DNA of 64,000 nt from Burkholderia sp. 9120 (GTDB taxonomy: Bacteria > Pseudomonadota > Gammaproteobacteria > Burkholderiales > Burkholderiaceae). The notes under the pieces were generated by a model, which searched no databases, had not been told where the DNA came from, and worked only from the letters and a program-made list of their open reading frames with translations. Position 1 is the stretch's first letter. Every line of letters begins with the position of its first letter. The stretch is from NCBI RefSeq assembly GCF_000745015.1, contig NZ_JQNA01000001.1, positions 806,001 to 870,000 on the forward strand, read 5' to 3'. The position numbers were made by a program, and so were the translations under genes. This document shows, in pieces, positions 8,622 through 18,203 of the stretch.

Positions 8622-9992
8622 TCAGATCACCGTCGACAAACCCAGCGTTAACAACAACGCCGTCACCGAAATAATCGTTTCGCAGACCGTCCACGTCTTG
8701 AAGGTCTGCGGCACGGTCATGCCGAAGTACTCCTTCACCAGCCAGAAGCCGCCGTCGTTCACGTGCGACAGAATCAGCGAACCCGCGCCGGTCGCCAGCA
8801 CCAGCAACTCGGGACGCACACCGCCCACCGTGCCCGCCGCCGCGGCGGCGATCGGCGCGATGATGCCCGCGGCGGTCGCCATCGCCACCGTCGCCGAACC
8901 GGTCGCCACGCGAATCAATGCCGCCACCAGCCAAGCGAGAATCAGCAGCGGCACGTGCGCGCCGGTCGCGACGTCGACGATCGCCTTCGACGCGCCGCTG
9001 TCGATCAGAATGCGTCCGAAGCCCGCACCCGCCCCCACCACTAGCGTGATGCCCGCGGTCGGCGCGAGACATTCGTTGGTGAACTTGAGGATCTGCTCAC
9101 GGTTGAAACCGCGTGCCCGACCGAAGGTGATAAAGCTCAACAGCACGGCCAGCAACAGCGCCATATCAGGGTGACCGATCAGACGCAGCGCGTTGTTCGC
9201 CGCCGACTTCGCCGGCACGATCGCATCGGCCCAACTGCCCACCAGCATTAGCAGCACCGGCAGCAACACCGTCAACAGCGTGATGCCGAAGCCCGGCAGG
9301 TCCTGCTGCGAGCGCTTCGCGTCCTGCTCGATGAATTGCTGCGCCATCGGATTGATTCCGTCGAGCACGACGAACCGCGCGATCAGCTTCGAGAACAGCG
9401 GCCCGGCCAGCGCCGCGGTCGGAATGCCGACGATCAGCGCGTAGAAAATCGTGTGACCGATATCCGCGTTGTACGCGGTCACCGCGAGCAACGCGGCAGG
9501 GTGCGGCGGAATCAGACCATGCACGACGGACAGCCCCGCGACCATCGGAATACCGACGCGAATCATCGACGTGCCGGTGCGTTGCGCGACGTTGAACGCG
9601 ATCGGAATCAGCAGCACGAAACCGACTTCGAAGAACACCGGCAAGCCGACCAGAAAGGCGATACACATCATCGCCCAATGCACGTTCTTCGGCCCGAACA
9701 GACCGATCAGCGTGCGCGCGATCCGCTCCGCGCCGCCCGACTCGGCCATCATCTTGCCGAGCATCGTACCGAGACCGACGACGATCGCGATATGGCCGAG
9801 CGTGCCGCCCACGCCGGTTTCGAACGACTTGAGAATCGACGTCGCCGGCATGCCGACGGCCAGCGCCAACGCCACCGACACCATCATCAACGTGATGAAC
9901 GGGTTCATCTTGAAGCGCGCGATCAGCACGACCAGCGCGATGATGGCGATCAATGCATAGACGAGTAACAGACTTCCTTGAACGGTCGCCAT
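8622..9992 (-). CDS. GntP-family gluconate/sugar-acid:H+ symporter
   Basis: 456-residue, very hydrophobic inner-membrane protein with about 12 to 14 membrane segments. GntP-family landmarks are visible: KMNPFITLMMVS near the N-terminus, a GHIAIVVGLGTMLGKMMAESGGAERIA region, and GLIPPHPAALLAV. The family imports gluconate and related sugar acids with protons. An AGGAGC site sits six bases before the ATG. It lies downstream of a porin and a PLP enzyme on the same strand, so the substrate may be an amino-sugar acid rather than gluconate itself (inference). Confidence 0.88.
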   Translation of the reverse strand: MATVQGSLLLVYALIAIIALVVLIARFKMNPFITLMMVSVALALAVGMPATSILKSFETGVGGTLGHIAIVVGLGTMLGKMMAESGGAERIARTLIGLFGPKNVHWAMMCIAFLVGLPVFFEVGFVLLIPIAFNVAQRTGTSMIRVGIPMVAGLSVVHGLIPPHPAALLAVTAYNADIGHTIFYALIVGIPTAALAGPLFSKLIARFVVLDGINPMAQQFIEQDAKRSQQDLPGFGITLLTVLLPVLLMLVGSWADAIVPAKSAANNALRLIGHPDMALLLAVLLSFITFGRARGFNREQILKFTNECLAPTAGITLVVGAGAGFGRILIDSGASKAIVDVATGAHVPLLILAWLVAALIRVATGSATVAMATAAGIIAPIAAAAAGTVGGVRPELLVLATGAGSLILSHVNDGGFWLVKEYFGMTVPQTFKTWTVCETIISVTALLLTLGLSTVI

Positions 9993-10027
9993 AGGTGCTC
10001 CTGAAGAGAAAGAACCGCGCCGCCGCT

Positions 10028-10051
10028 TTGCACGCGTTGAAGCGCGTGCAA
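10028..10051 (-). terminator. Stem-loop between porin and GntP genes
   Basis: Perfect nine-base stem (TTGCACGCG / CGCGTGCAA) with a six-base loop, 36 bases beyond the porin stop codon. No T tract follows on the minus strand. It may partly terminate porin transcription or protect its mRNA. Confidence 0.4.
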
Positions 10052-10086
10052 TGTTCTATAGGTGTGCGGCGACGCGGGCCGCGTGC

Positions 10087-11205
10087 TTAGAACTTGTGGC
10101 GGATGCCGGCGACGGTCACCAACTGGCCGTTGTTGCTCGACGGATTCGAAATACCCTCGACCCATGCCTTCGAACCGGACGAACGCTGGTAAATACCGTT
10201 CAGGTACAGGTCGGTTGTCTTCGACAGGAAGTACTCGCCGCCCACGCTCAACTGGTTGTAGTGCGCGTTGGTGGCCGTCGTGCCGCTGGTGTTCTGCGTC
10301 GTGTAGATGTAGCCGAGCGCGAGCAGCGTAGCCGGCGTCAGTTGATACTTCAGGCTCGCTTCGTAGTTGGCGAAACGCAGGCTGCCGCCCGTGAGCAACT
10401 GGAACTGCGAGTTCGTGTACAGCAACGCGACGGTCGCCGGGCCGAACACGTACGCGCCGCCCGCGCCCCACACCTGGTTGCGCTTCACGCCGCTAATGAT
10501 CGACGAGCTGGCGCTGTAGTAGTTGTCCGACGGCGCCGCGCCCGCCGTGCTGGTCGCCGGCTGATTCACCAGCGAGTACGCCGCATCGAGACGCAGCGGA
10601 CCGTTCACGTAATCCGCGCCGACGCTCCACGCGCGATTGTTGGCGAATTCGCCCGCGGTGTTAGAAAACGCGTACATGGCATTCGCGGTGAAACCGGCGT
10701 ACGTCGGCGTGGTGTACTTGACCGCGTTATTGGTGCGGTAGGTATTGTTGATATCGTCGTTGTCGTAGATCGCGTTGCCGTACTGGCTCATCGCGCCGAC
10801 GCCGTTGATCTGCAGATTCGACAGATAGTCCTGCACGCTGTTGTACTGACGACCCAGCGTGATCGTGCCGGCCTTATCGTTGACCAGCGCGACCCATGCG
10901 CTACGGCCGAAGATCCGTCCGCCCTGACCCGCCGCGCCGGTCTCCAGGCTGAAGCCGTTTTCGAGCTTGAACATCACCTTGTTGCCGCCGCCCAGATCTT
11001 CCGTGCCGAGCAGGCCCCAGCGCGAACCCTGCACATTGCCCTGGGTCGCCTGATAAGCCTTCTCGCCCTTCTGGTTATTCGTGAAGGTAAAGCCCGCGTC
11101 GACGATACCGTAAAGCGTCACGCTGCTTTGCGCGTGCGCGGCCTGGGCGGCGAGTCCGGCGGCGGCGAGCGCCATGGCGGTACGAAAGATCTGCTTGTGC
11201 ATCAT
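10087..11205 (-). CDS. Burkholderia-type trimeric outer-membrane porin
   Basis: 372 residues with a typical signal peptide (MMHKQIFRTAMALAAAG, cleavage after AHA) and mature start QSSVTLYGIVDAG, the hallmark of the Gram-negative porin family. It ends in phenylalanine (GIRHKF), the barrel-assembly signal. GGRIFGRSAWVAL and LGRQYNS lie in the constriction-loop region. The start at 11205 uses a GAGG site five bases upstream; the adjacent ATG at 11202 is equally possible. Placed between a PLP enzyme and a transporter, it probably admits their common substrate. Confidence 0.92.
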   Translation of the reverse strand: MMHKQIFRTAMALAAAGLAAQAAHAQSSVTLYGIVDAGFTFTNNQKGEKAYQATQGNVQGSRWGLLGTEDLGGGNKVMFKLENGFSLETGAAGQGGRIFGRSAWVALVNDKAGTITLGRQYNSVQDYLSNLQINGVGAMSQYGNAIYDNDDINNTYRTNNAVKYTTPTYAGFTANAMYAFSNTAGEFANNRAWSVGADYVNGPLRLDAAYSLVNQPATSTAGAAPSDNYYSASSSIISGVKRNQVWGAGGAYVFGPATVALLYTNSQFQLLTGGSLRFANYEASLKYQLTPATLLALGYIYTTQNTSGTTATNAHYNQLSVGGEYFLSKTTDLYLNGIYQRSSGSKAWVEGISNPSSNNGQLVTVAGIRHKF

Positions 11206-11384
11206 GGTTTCCTCAAGTCGAAAAGTGACGAACGCCGGTGACATTTCAATGTTCCGGCGATATTGGTAGTACTAAACAGACGAGTCAAAGCAACACCGGG
11301 TGGGCGTCCGGTGTTCGGGTCAAACAACAGTCTTCGGGGTGGCTAACTGAACCGAGTCAACCGGAAAAGATCAATCGGAGGACA

Positions 11385-12593
11385 TCAGTCGGGCCAGTTG
11401 CGGCGCGCGGCCAGACGGCGCGCGTCGCGTTGATGGAACGGCGTGACGATCGGCTCGGACGCCATGCGCGCCCGGTCGAGTTCGGCCAGTATTCTGGCCA
11501 GCACGATCTGCTCTTCGCCCGCGTGCAGGTTGCACGGGTCGAGAAAAAAGAAATGCAGTTCCGCTTCGTGATCGCGCACGATCACCGGCGCGTCGCCCTC
11601 GGGCGCGCGGGCGAGCGCATCGGCGAGATCCCAGGCGGAGATGCCCGCCAGCTTCGGATCGACATGCAGCTTCAGACGGTCGAGCGGATTGCCGGTCGGA
11701 TCGGCATCGAGTTCCGCCCAGATACCTTCGCAACGATTCAGCGTTTCGCGCCACAGCGTCAGGTAGCCGCGCTCGCGGGCGCGAATCGCGACGTGGTCGC
11801 GCTGCTGCCACTGTTCGAGTGCGACGATCGCGCCGACAATGCCTTCCTTGCCGACTTTCATGCCGCGGCCAATGCCGCCGTTCTGGAAATACGCGGCACG
11901 TACCAGCGCTTTCTTGCCCGCGACGATGCCGGCCGTGAGACCACCGAGGAATTTGTGCGCCGAGTACAGCGCGAGGTCCGCGCCAGCGGCGATAAAACGT
12001 TTGAGGTCGTATTCAGAGGCGGCGTCGACGATCACCGGCACGCCTTTCGCGTGCGCGACGGCGACGAACTCTTCGAACGGGATCAAACCGAATTGCACCG
12101 TATGATGCGAGACCACATAGAGTGCCGCGGCGGTACGTTCGGTGATCGCGGTGTTCAGTTGATAACCGTGCGCTTCGGTGGCCGCGCCAACCGGCACGAC
12201 GCGCGCGCCCGACAGACGGATCGCCTGGTCCACCGGTGCGCCATAATTGACGAGGTGGCCGGTCTGGATCACGACTTCATTGCGCAAGCTGGGCATGCCA
12301 GTCGTATCCGGCAAACGTTCGATCAGGCCAAGGTCGTCGCCGGTCATCGCGGCGGCGATGGTCAGCGTGATCGCCGCCGAGCACGACGCGGTGACATAAC
12401 CGGCTTCGCAGCCGCACGCCTCAGCGATCACCGCCGAGGCCTTACGTTGCAGATCGTCGATCTCGACGAATTGCGGCAGCACCTGCGCCACCGCGTCGAT
12501 CACCGGTGCGCCGACGCTGGACGCGCCCAGGCCTGTCATCGTGCCCGAAGCATTGATGACAGCGCGTAAGCCAAAACGAGAGCGAATGTCCAT
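11385..12593 (-). CDS. PLP-dependent enzyme, SelA/DgaE-like (aminotransferase class V fold)
   Basis: 402 residues, fold-type I PLP enzyme related to SelA and to D-glucosaminate-6-phosphate ammonia-lyase. The probable Schiff-base lysine is K214 in YSAHKFLGG, preceded by the cofactor-binding aspartate D190 in VIVDAASE. An N-terminal INASGTMTGLG segment is typical of this group. It starts the leftward set followed by porin and GntP transporter, and is divergent from an IclR regulator with a RidA protein, which commonly clears enamine products of PLP lyases. I therefore favour an ammonia-lyase or dehydratase on an amino-sugar acid or hydroxy-amino acid; the substrate is not shown. Confidence 0.75.
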   Translation of the reverse strand: MDIRSRFGLRAVINASGTMTGLGASSVGAPVIDAVAQVLPQFVEIDDLQRKASAVIAEACGCEAGYVTASCSAAITLTIAAAMTGDDLGLIERLPDTTGMPSLRNEVVIQTGHLVNYGAPVDQAIRLSGARVVPVGAATEAHGYQLNTAITERTAAALYVVSHHTVQFGLIPFEEFVAVAHAKGVPVIVDAASEYDLKRFIAAGADLALYSAHKFLGGLTAGIVAGKKALVRAAYFQNGGIGRGMKVGKEGIVGAIVALEQWQQRDHVAIRARERGYLTLWRETLNRCEGIWAELDADPTGNPLDRLKLHVDPKLAGISAWDLADALARAPEGDAPVIVRDHEAELHFFFLDPCNLHAGEEQIVLARILAELDRARMASEPIVTPFHQRDARRLAARRNWPD

Positions 12594-12710
12594 GAAGCGC
12601 CTCCAACCGGTATTTCTTAATTATGGAATATATGTTGTAATTGCGGATCAGTCTAGCATACAATCCCCCTGCGTCAACTGGACAAAAACAAGCTGTGACA
12701 GAGGAGCACG

Positions 12711-13607
12711 ATGGCCCGTACGTCCCGACCTTCCGCGGCTGTAACCGCCGCCGCGCGCCCGTCCGCGGCATCGGCGGCCGAGCCCGTTGCGGCGCAAGCC
12801 GACGCAAACCCACCCGCTGATACGACCGCGCCGCGCACCCGCACCAGCGCGCTCGACCGCGCCGTGCAGATCCTCGACGCGCTCCAGCAGGCGAACCGCC
12901 CCGCCACCGCGTACGAAGTCGCGCGCATCGTCGGCGCGCCGTTGTCCACGGTGTATTCGATCATCAACGATCTGGTCGACAAGAATCTGCTGGCGCGTCG
13001 CATGGACGGCACGATCTGGCTCGGCTCGCGTCTGTATGGTTACGGCCTGACGTACGCGAGTTCGCTCGACTACCTCGCGGTCGCGAATGAGGAAATGCAG
13101 CGGCTCTCGGCGGAAGTCGAAGAAACCGTGCAGGTCTGCGGTCTCGAAGACGGCATGATGGTCGTTCAGCAAATGGCCGAAGGTCCGGGCCATTTTCGCG
13201 TGACGTCGCGCGTGGGCAGTCGCGTGCCGTTGAACTGGACGGCGTCGGGCCGCCTGCTGGTCGGTCATCTGCCGGACGCCGAACGCGTCGCGTTCTTCGT
13301 GCAGCATGCGCAGAGCTCGCCGACGGGTCGCGCGGAAACGCGACCCGAGGTTCTCGCGCGGATTGCGCGCGAAGCGCTCGACGCGCGGCTGTCGATTCAG
13401 ATCGGCGAGTCGGACGCATCGGTGGCGTGTCTCGCGGCGCCCGTGCTCGACAACACCGGCGCGTGCGTCTTCACGATTTCGATCGTGATGCCCGAGGCTA
13501 AAGCCGAACTCGGCACCGAGCGTTTCGCGCAAGCCGTGCAAGCGGTGGCCGCCCGCATCGAAGCGCGCCTCGGCTGGCGGCATCGCGATCCGGAACCGGC
13601 TGCGTAA
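12711..13607 (+). CDS. IclR-family transcriptional regulator
   Basis: 298 residues. An alanine/proline-rich leader of about 45 residues precedes a winged HTH (RAVQILDALQQANRPATAYEVARIVGAPLSTVYSIINDL, residues about 50-90), then an IclR effector domain from about 120 to 285. It is divergent from the PLP enzyme gene across a 117-bp A+T-rich gap, so it very likely controls that gene, the porin and the transporter. The RidA gene follows 49 bases downstream. Confidence 0.9.
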   Translation: MARTSRPSAAVTAAARPSAASAAEPVAAQADANPPADTTAPRTRTSALDRAVQILDALQQANRPATAYEVARIVGAPLSTVYSIINDLVDKNLLARRMDGTIWLGSRLYGYGLTYASSLDYLAVANEEMQRLSAEVEETVQVCGLEDGMMVVQQMAEGPGHFRVTSRVGSRVPLNWTASGRLLVGHLPDAERVAFFVQHAQSSPTGRAETRPEVLARIAREALDARLSIQIGESDASVACLAAPVLDNTGACVFTISIVMPEAKAELGTERFAQAVQAVAARIEARLGWRHRDPEPAA

Positions 13608-13656
13608 GCGTCGCCGCGCCACCTCCCCTTAAACGATCTCCCTCACTTTCCTATCG

Positions 13657-14118
13657 ATGAACTGCTACGACCGGCTGCACACGCGCGGCCTCAAGCTTCC
13701 GCAGGTGCCGACGCCGATCGGCAACTTCACGCACTGCACGCGCGAGGGCAATCTGCTGTTTCTGTCCGGCCAGGGTCCGCTCGACGAAAGCGGCTCGCTG
13801 ATGACCGGCAAGGTCGGCGTCACCGTCAGCGCCGACGAAGCGTACCGGCACGCGCAACTGGTCGGCCTCAATCTGCTGGCTGTCCTGCACAACGAACTCG
13901 GCGATCTCGCCCGCGTGAAACGCGTCGTCAAACTGCTCGGCATGGTCAACGCGGCGCCGGATTTCACCGAGCATCCGCGCGTGATCAACGGTTGCTCCGA
14001 TCTGTTCGTCGACGTGTTCGGCGACGCCGGCCGTCACTCGCGCTCCGCCGTCGGCGTGGGTTCGTTGCCGGGCAATATTACCGTCGAGATCGAAGCCATC
14101 GTCGCGGTCGAGGATTAA
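13657..14118 (+). CDS. RidA/YjgF-family protein
   Basis: 153 residues, YjgF/YER057c/UK114 family with FLSGQGPLDESG, a late arginine in the CSDLFVDVFGDAGRHSRSAVGVGSLPGN region and the closing VEIEAIVAVED strand. RidA proteins hydrolyse reactive enamines and imines released by PLP enzymes. The pairing with the PLP enzyme at 11385-12593 suggests it clears that product. No clear ribosome-binding site precedes the ATG, so translation may depend on the upstream iclR frame. Confidence 0.88.
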   Translation: MNCYDRLHTRGLKLPQVPTPIGNFTHCTREGNLLFLSGQGPLDESGSLMTGKVGVTVSADEAYRHAQLVGLNLLAVLHNELGDLARVKRVVKLLGMVNAAPDFTEHPRVINGCSDLFVDVFGDAGRHSRSAVGVGSLPGNITVEIEAIVAVED

Positions 14119-14263
14119 ATACCGCCCGACCGGTCAAATCCTCAATTTTCCCCATCTCACCATTTCTTCACAAAAGTTACACAGGTAAGCGACTATCCTT
14201 CGGCATCGCTGACCCGGGCGCATGCATGCCCTGGCGCTCTTCCCCCGTGCCGGAGACGTTGCC

Positions 14264-14611
14264 ATGTCCTGTGTGTCGAAACCGACTGCCGCCCTGCATC
14301 GCAAACGTTTAGCCGGCGTGCTGATCGCCGTCGCGCTCTGCGCGCTGACCGGCGCCTGCAGTGACGACGACGATAAAACGCCGGACCAGGCCACCACCAG
14401 CGCCGCCGACGGTGCCAGCGGTCCCGCCGCGAACGACAACGGCGCCGACAACAGCACGGCCGTGCTGTCAGCGAACCCCGCATCCGTAGCACCCGCACCC
14501 GCAGCACTCACGATTCAAAGCCCAGCACTGCCCGCCTCAAGCACCGACCCGGCTTTGTCCGCCGCCGCGTCGGCGCCGCTCGCCCCACCCGTCATTCACA
14601 CCGTGGACTGA
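14264..14611 (+). CDS. Small putative lipoprotein
   Basis: 115 residues. After a basic start (MSCVSKPTAALHRKRL) a hydrophobic stretch ends in the lipobox LTGAC, giving a lipidated cysteine followed by SDDDDK. An aspartate after the +2 serine makes sorting uncertain. The rest is low-complexity Ala/Ser/Pro/Thr with no recognisable domain. Start at 14264 because GGAG lies eight bases upstream; the ATG at 14222 would add 14 residues that break up the signal peptide. The phospholipase gene follows 81 bases later. Function unknown. Confidence 0.7.
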   Translation: MSCVSKPTAALHRKRLAGVLIAVALCALTGACSDDDDKTPDQATTSAADGASGPAANDNGADNSTAVLSANPASVAPAPAALTIQSPALPASSTDPALSAAASAPLAPPVIHTVD

Positions 14612-14692
14612 GTTCCGCGCTCCGTACGGTGCGTGGCTCACGCTCGCGCGCCGTGTGCATCGTTCCTCTACCGAAGATCGAAAGCCAATACC

Positions 14693-16804
14693 ATGACCTC
14701 AAAAAATCGCCGTGATTTTCTGCGCTCCGCCGCGCATGCAGCCGGTTCCGCCACCGCGCTGAGCATGTTGCCGCTGGGCATTCGCAATGCACTCGCCATT
14801 CCGGCCAACAACAAGACCGGCACGATTCGCGACGTCGAACACATCGTCGTGCTGATGCAGGAAAACCGCTCGTTCGACCACTACTTCGGCACGCTGAAAG
14901 GCGTGCGCGGTTTTGGCGACACGCGCGCGATCAATCTGCCCAACGGTCAACCGGTGTGGTATCAGCCGCTCGCCGCCGATCTCGGCTACGTGCTGCCGTT
15001 CCGCCCGAGTGCGCCGAATCTCGGCCTGCAATTCCTGCAGGATCTCGCGCACGACTGGACCAGCACGCACACGGCGTGGAACGGCGGCCGCTACGACCAG
15101 TGGGTGCCGTCCAAAGGCACCACCACGATGGCCTACCTGACGCGCGACGACATTCCGTTTCACTATCAGCTCGCCGACGCCTTCACGATTTGCGACGCGT
15201 ACCACTGCTCGCTGATGGGCCCGACCGATCCGAACCGCTACTACATGTGGAGCGGCTGGGTGGGCAACGACGGCAGCGGCAGCGGCCCGGTGATCGACAA
15301 CGCGGAAGCCGGCTACGGCTGGTCCACCTATCCCGAAGTGCTGCAGAACGCGGGCATTACGTGGAAGATCTATCAGGACGTCGGCACCGGACTCAACGCG
15401 AACGGTTCGTGGGGCTGGACGTCGAACCCGTATATCGGCAACTACGGCGACAACTCGCTGCTGTACTTCAACCAGTACCGCAATGCGCAACCGGGCAATC
15501 CGCTGTACGACAACGCGCGCACCGGCACGAACGCCTCGCAGGGCGACGGCTATTTTGACATTCTGAAGCGTGACGTGCAGAACAATGCGCTGCCGCAAGT
15601 GTCGTGGATCGTCGCGCCGGAAGCGTATTCCGAGCATCCGAACTGGCCGTCGAACTACGGCGCGTGGTACATCGATCAGGTGCTGCAGATTCTCACGTCG
15701 AATCCGGAGGTGTGGAGCAAGACGGTGCTGCTGATCAACTACGACGAGAACGACGGTTTCTTCGACCATATGGCGCCGCCGTTCGCACCGGCTTCGAGCG
15801 CGAACGGTTTGTCCACCGTCGACGTCAGCAACGAAAACTTCGCGGGCAATACGAACTACCCGGCCGGCCCGTACGGTCTCGGACCGCGCGTGCCGATGCT
15901 GGTGGTCTCGCCGTGGTCGAAAGGCGGCTATGTGTGCTCGGAACTGTTCGACCATACGTCGGTGATCCGCTTTATCGAAAAGCGTTTCGGCCACGACCAC
16001 AACCTCGGCGAATCGAACATCACGCCGTGGCGCCGCGCGGTGTGCGGCGATCTGATGTCGGCCTTCAATTTCAGCAACCCGAACGACGCGATTCCCGCGC
16101 TGCCGAGCACGAGCGGCTACGTGCCGCCGGATCAGAACCGCCATCCGGATTACGTGCCGCTGCCGCCGCTGGTGCAGGCGGTGCCGAAGCAGGAAGCCGG
16201 CGTGCGTCCGGCGCGCGCGTTGCCGTATGAACTGTTCGTGCGCGTGCATGGCGAGGGCTCGGCCAACATGCTCACCATGCGCTTCGTCAACTCGGGCCGC
16301 GCGGGCGCGGCGTTTCTCGTCTATGCCGCGAAGAGCCTCAACGCGCCGCGCACCTATACGGTCGAAGCCGGCAAGCGCCTGCAGGATCAGTTGCCGTGCA
16401 ACGCCGACGGCACCTACGACTTCACTGTCTACGGTCCGAACGGTTTCCTGCGCCGCTATGCGGGCAAGCCGGTCGCGCGTAGCTGGTGGAATGGTTCGGA
16501 TATCGCGCGTCCCGAAGTCGAGGAAGGCTACGATGTGTCGAACGGCAACCTGCAATTGCGCCTGGAAAATGTGGGCAGCGCACGTTGCAAGTTCACGATC
16601 GTCAACGCGTACGATCCGGGCAACGTGATCACGCATTCGGTGCGCGGCGGCGACACGGACCCGCTCTACCTCGATCTGCGCAACGCGCACGGCTGGTACG
16701 ACCTGACGATTACGGTCGATACCGACCCGCTGTTCGCGCGCCGCTTTGCGGGTCACGTGGAAACGGGCAAGAGCAGCATGAGCGATCCGGCGCTGGGTAG
16801 CTGA
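14693..16804 (+). CDS. Phosphocholine-specific phospholipase C, Tat-exported
   Basis: 703 residues. A twin-arginine signal opens the protein (SKNRRDFLRSAAHAAG). The phosphoesterase domain follows, with ENRSFDHYFGTLKGVRGF near residues 55-75 and the metal/active-site segments NYDENDGFFDH and GPRVPMLVVSPWSKGG. Two repeated C-terminal domains of the DUF756 type occupy roughly the last 200 residues. This matches the PlcN/PlcH group of secreted enzymes that cleave phosphatidylcholine. The ATG at 14693 is chosen because the Tat motif follows at once; the upstream extension has no family likeness. Confidence 0.92.
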   Translation: MTSKNRRDFLRSAAHAAGSATALSMLPLGIRNALAIPANNKTGTIRDVEHIVVLMQENRSFDHYFGTLKGVRGFGDTRAINLPNGQPVWYQPLAADLGYVLPFRPSAPNLGLQFLQDLAHDWTSTHTAWNGGRYDQWVPSKGTTTMAYLTRDDIPFHYQLADAFTICDAYHCSLMGPTDPNRYYMWSGWVGNDGSGSGPVIDNAEAGYGWSTYPEVLQNAGITWKIYQDVGTGLNANGSWGWTSNPYIGNYGDNSLLYFNQYRNAQPGNPLYDNARTGTNASQGDGYFDILKRDVQNNALPQVSWIVAPEAYSEHPNWPSNYGAWYIDQVLQILTSNPEVWSKTVLLINYDENDGFFDHMAPPFAPASSANGLSTVDVSNENFAGNTNYPAGPYGLGPRVPMLVVSPWSKGGYVCSELFDHTSVIRFIEKRFGHDHNLGESNITPWRRAVCGDLMSAFNFSNPNDAIPALPSTSGYVPPDQNRHPDYVPLPPLVQAVPKQEAGVRPARALPYELFVRVHGEGSANMLTMRFVNSGRAGAAFLVYAAKSLNAPRTYTVEAGKRLQDQLPCNADGTYDFTVYGPNGFLRRYAGKPVARSWWNGSDIARPEVEEGYDVSNGNLQLRLENVGSARCKFTIVNAYDPGNVITHSVRGGDTDPLYLDLRNAHGWYDLTITVDTDPLFARRFAGHVETGKSSMSDPALGS

Positions 16805-16836
16805 TCGCGACGCTGCACGCTGGTGATTGAAGGCGA

Positions 16837-16873
16837 CGGCCGCTGCGGGTAACACCGCAGCGGCCGTTTTTTT
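16837..16873 (+). terminator. Rho-independent terminator of the phospholipase C gene
   Basis: Perfect twelve-base stem (CGGCCGCTGCGG / CCGCAGCGGCCG), six-base loop and seven Ts at 16867-16873, starting 33 bases after the stop codon. Confidence 0.92.
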
Positions 16874-16888
16874 ACTCGCGTTACTGTT

Positions 16889-18178
16889 TCACGCCGCCAC
16901 CGCCGCGCTCAGCGTCTCCCGCTCGCGCAACTTGTCGCGGATCGCCTGCACGATGAATTCCGCGTCGCGCGCGACGCCGGAAAAGCGCCCCGAACCCCAC
17001 GTATGCAACCACGGCAAACCGACGAAATACAAACCGTCGATCGGCGTAATGCCGCGCGCGTGCGCCGGATAACCACGACCGTTGAATACCGGCGCGTCGA
17101 GCCAACTGAAGTCCGGCGTGAAACCAATGCACCAGATGATCGCGGCGATGCCGCTGGTCTCCACGTCGAGCGTGGCGCGTTCTTCGAGCGGACGCCAGAC
17201 CGGTTCGTAGGGATCGCCCGCCGGTGCATCGATACCGTGCTTCGCGATAAATCCGTCGATGCTTGCGTTGATGCGGTTATAGACGTCGTCGGCCGCATCG
17301 AGATTGGCCGCTAGTGTCGGCGCGAAATGGAACTCGCCGTCGCGCAGGTCGTCGAGCCGGCCGTACAACTCCATGCCCTCGGCGGCGAATTTGCGCAGAT
17401 CGATATCGCGTCCGCCGTCGCGGCCGGTCACGTAGTGATTGGTGTTGTCGCGTACCCCTTCCCGCAACGGATGCTGTTCGACCGGCATGTCGTAATACTG
17501 CATGTCGGCAAGCCAGTCGACCACGTCGCGGCCCCGATAGAAGCGCGCGCAACGCGGCGCTTCGCCGACCGCGAGCACGACCTTGCGGCCCGCCAGATGC
17601 AAATCTTCGGCGATCTGCGCGCCGGACTGGCCGGTGCCGACCACCATCACCGCGCCGTCGGGCAGCGCTTGCGGATTGCGATACGCGGACGATTGCATTT
17701 GCACGATGCGCGCAGGCAAGCGCTCGGCGAGACGCGGCACGATCGGCGTGTGATAGCCGCCCGAGGCCACCACGATCTGATCGGCAGTGAACTCGCCTTG
17801 CGTCGTCGCGACCGTATAGACGCCGTCGTCGCGCCGCTTCACGCGTTTCACCTCCGCGCGCTCGACGACCGGCGCATCGACGTGCGCGATAAAACCGTCC
17901 AGGTACGCGAGGATTTCATCCTTCTTCATGAAACCGTGCGGATCGTCGCCGCGATACGGATAGCCGGGCAACGCGCATTGCCAGTTCGGCGTGACGAGAC
18001 AGAACGCGTCCCAGCGCTGCTCGCGCCACGTATGGGTGACCGTGTTCTTCTCCACGACCAGATGATCGATGCCGGCCTGCTTCAGACAATAGCTGACCGA
18101 CAGACCCGCCTGCCCGCCGCCGACGACGAGCACGCTGTAATGCCCATCGGCGTGCGCTGGATGGTTTCGATTCGACAT
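16889..18178 (-). CDS. MSMEG_0569-family flavin-dependent oxidoreductase (Nit1C cluster)
   Basis: 429 residues resembling flavin-containing monooxygenases. It has an FAD-binding Rossmann motif VVGGGQAGLS near residue 20, a second dinucleotide motif VVGTGQSGAQ near residue 180, and a late FMO-like segment (IDGLYFVGLPWLHTWGSGRF). It is the last gene of the leftward eight-gene nitrogen-starvation cluster, 25 bases after the small MSMEG_0570-type gene. An AGAGG site precedes the ATG. It probably oxygenates or oxidises a pathway intermediate; the substrate is unknown. Confidence 0.88.
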   Translation of the reverse strand: MSNRNHPAHADGHYSVLVVGGGQAGLSVSYCLKQAGIDHLVVEKNTVTHTWREQRWDAFCLVTPNWQCALPGYPYRGDDPHGFMKKDEILAYLDGFIAHVDAPVVERAEVKRVKRRDDGVYTVATTQGEFTADQIVVASGGYHTPIVPRLAERLPARIVQMQSSAYRNPQALPDGAVMVVGTGQSGAQIAEDLHLAGRKVVLAVGEAPRCARFYRGRDVVDWLADMQYYDMPVEQHPLREGVRDNTNHYVTGRDGGRDIDLRKFAAEGMELYGRLDDLRDGEFHFAPTLAANLDAADDVYNRINASIDGFIAKHGIDAPAGDPYEPVWRPLEERATLDVETSGIAAIIWCIGFTPDFSWLDAPVFNGRGYPAHARGITPIDGLYFVGLPWLHTWGSGRFSGVARDAEFIVQAIRDKLRERETLSAAVAA

Positions 18179-18203
18179 GATGCGTCCTCTGAAAAATGAC
18201 CGT

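Noticed and set aside
12621..12650. AATTA...TAATT as an IclR operator
   Set aside because: Only five-base arms in an A+T-rich promoter gap; cannot be told from chance.
14699..16855. Open frame of 718 codons on the minus strand opposite phospholipase C
   Set aside because: Composition is dominated by Arg, Val and Ala with no domain; the phospholipase with its Tat signal clearly explains the region.
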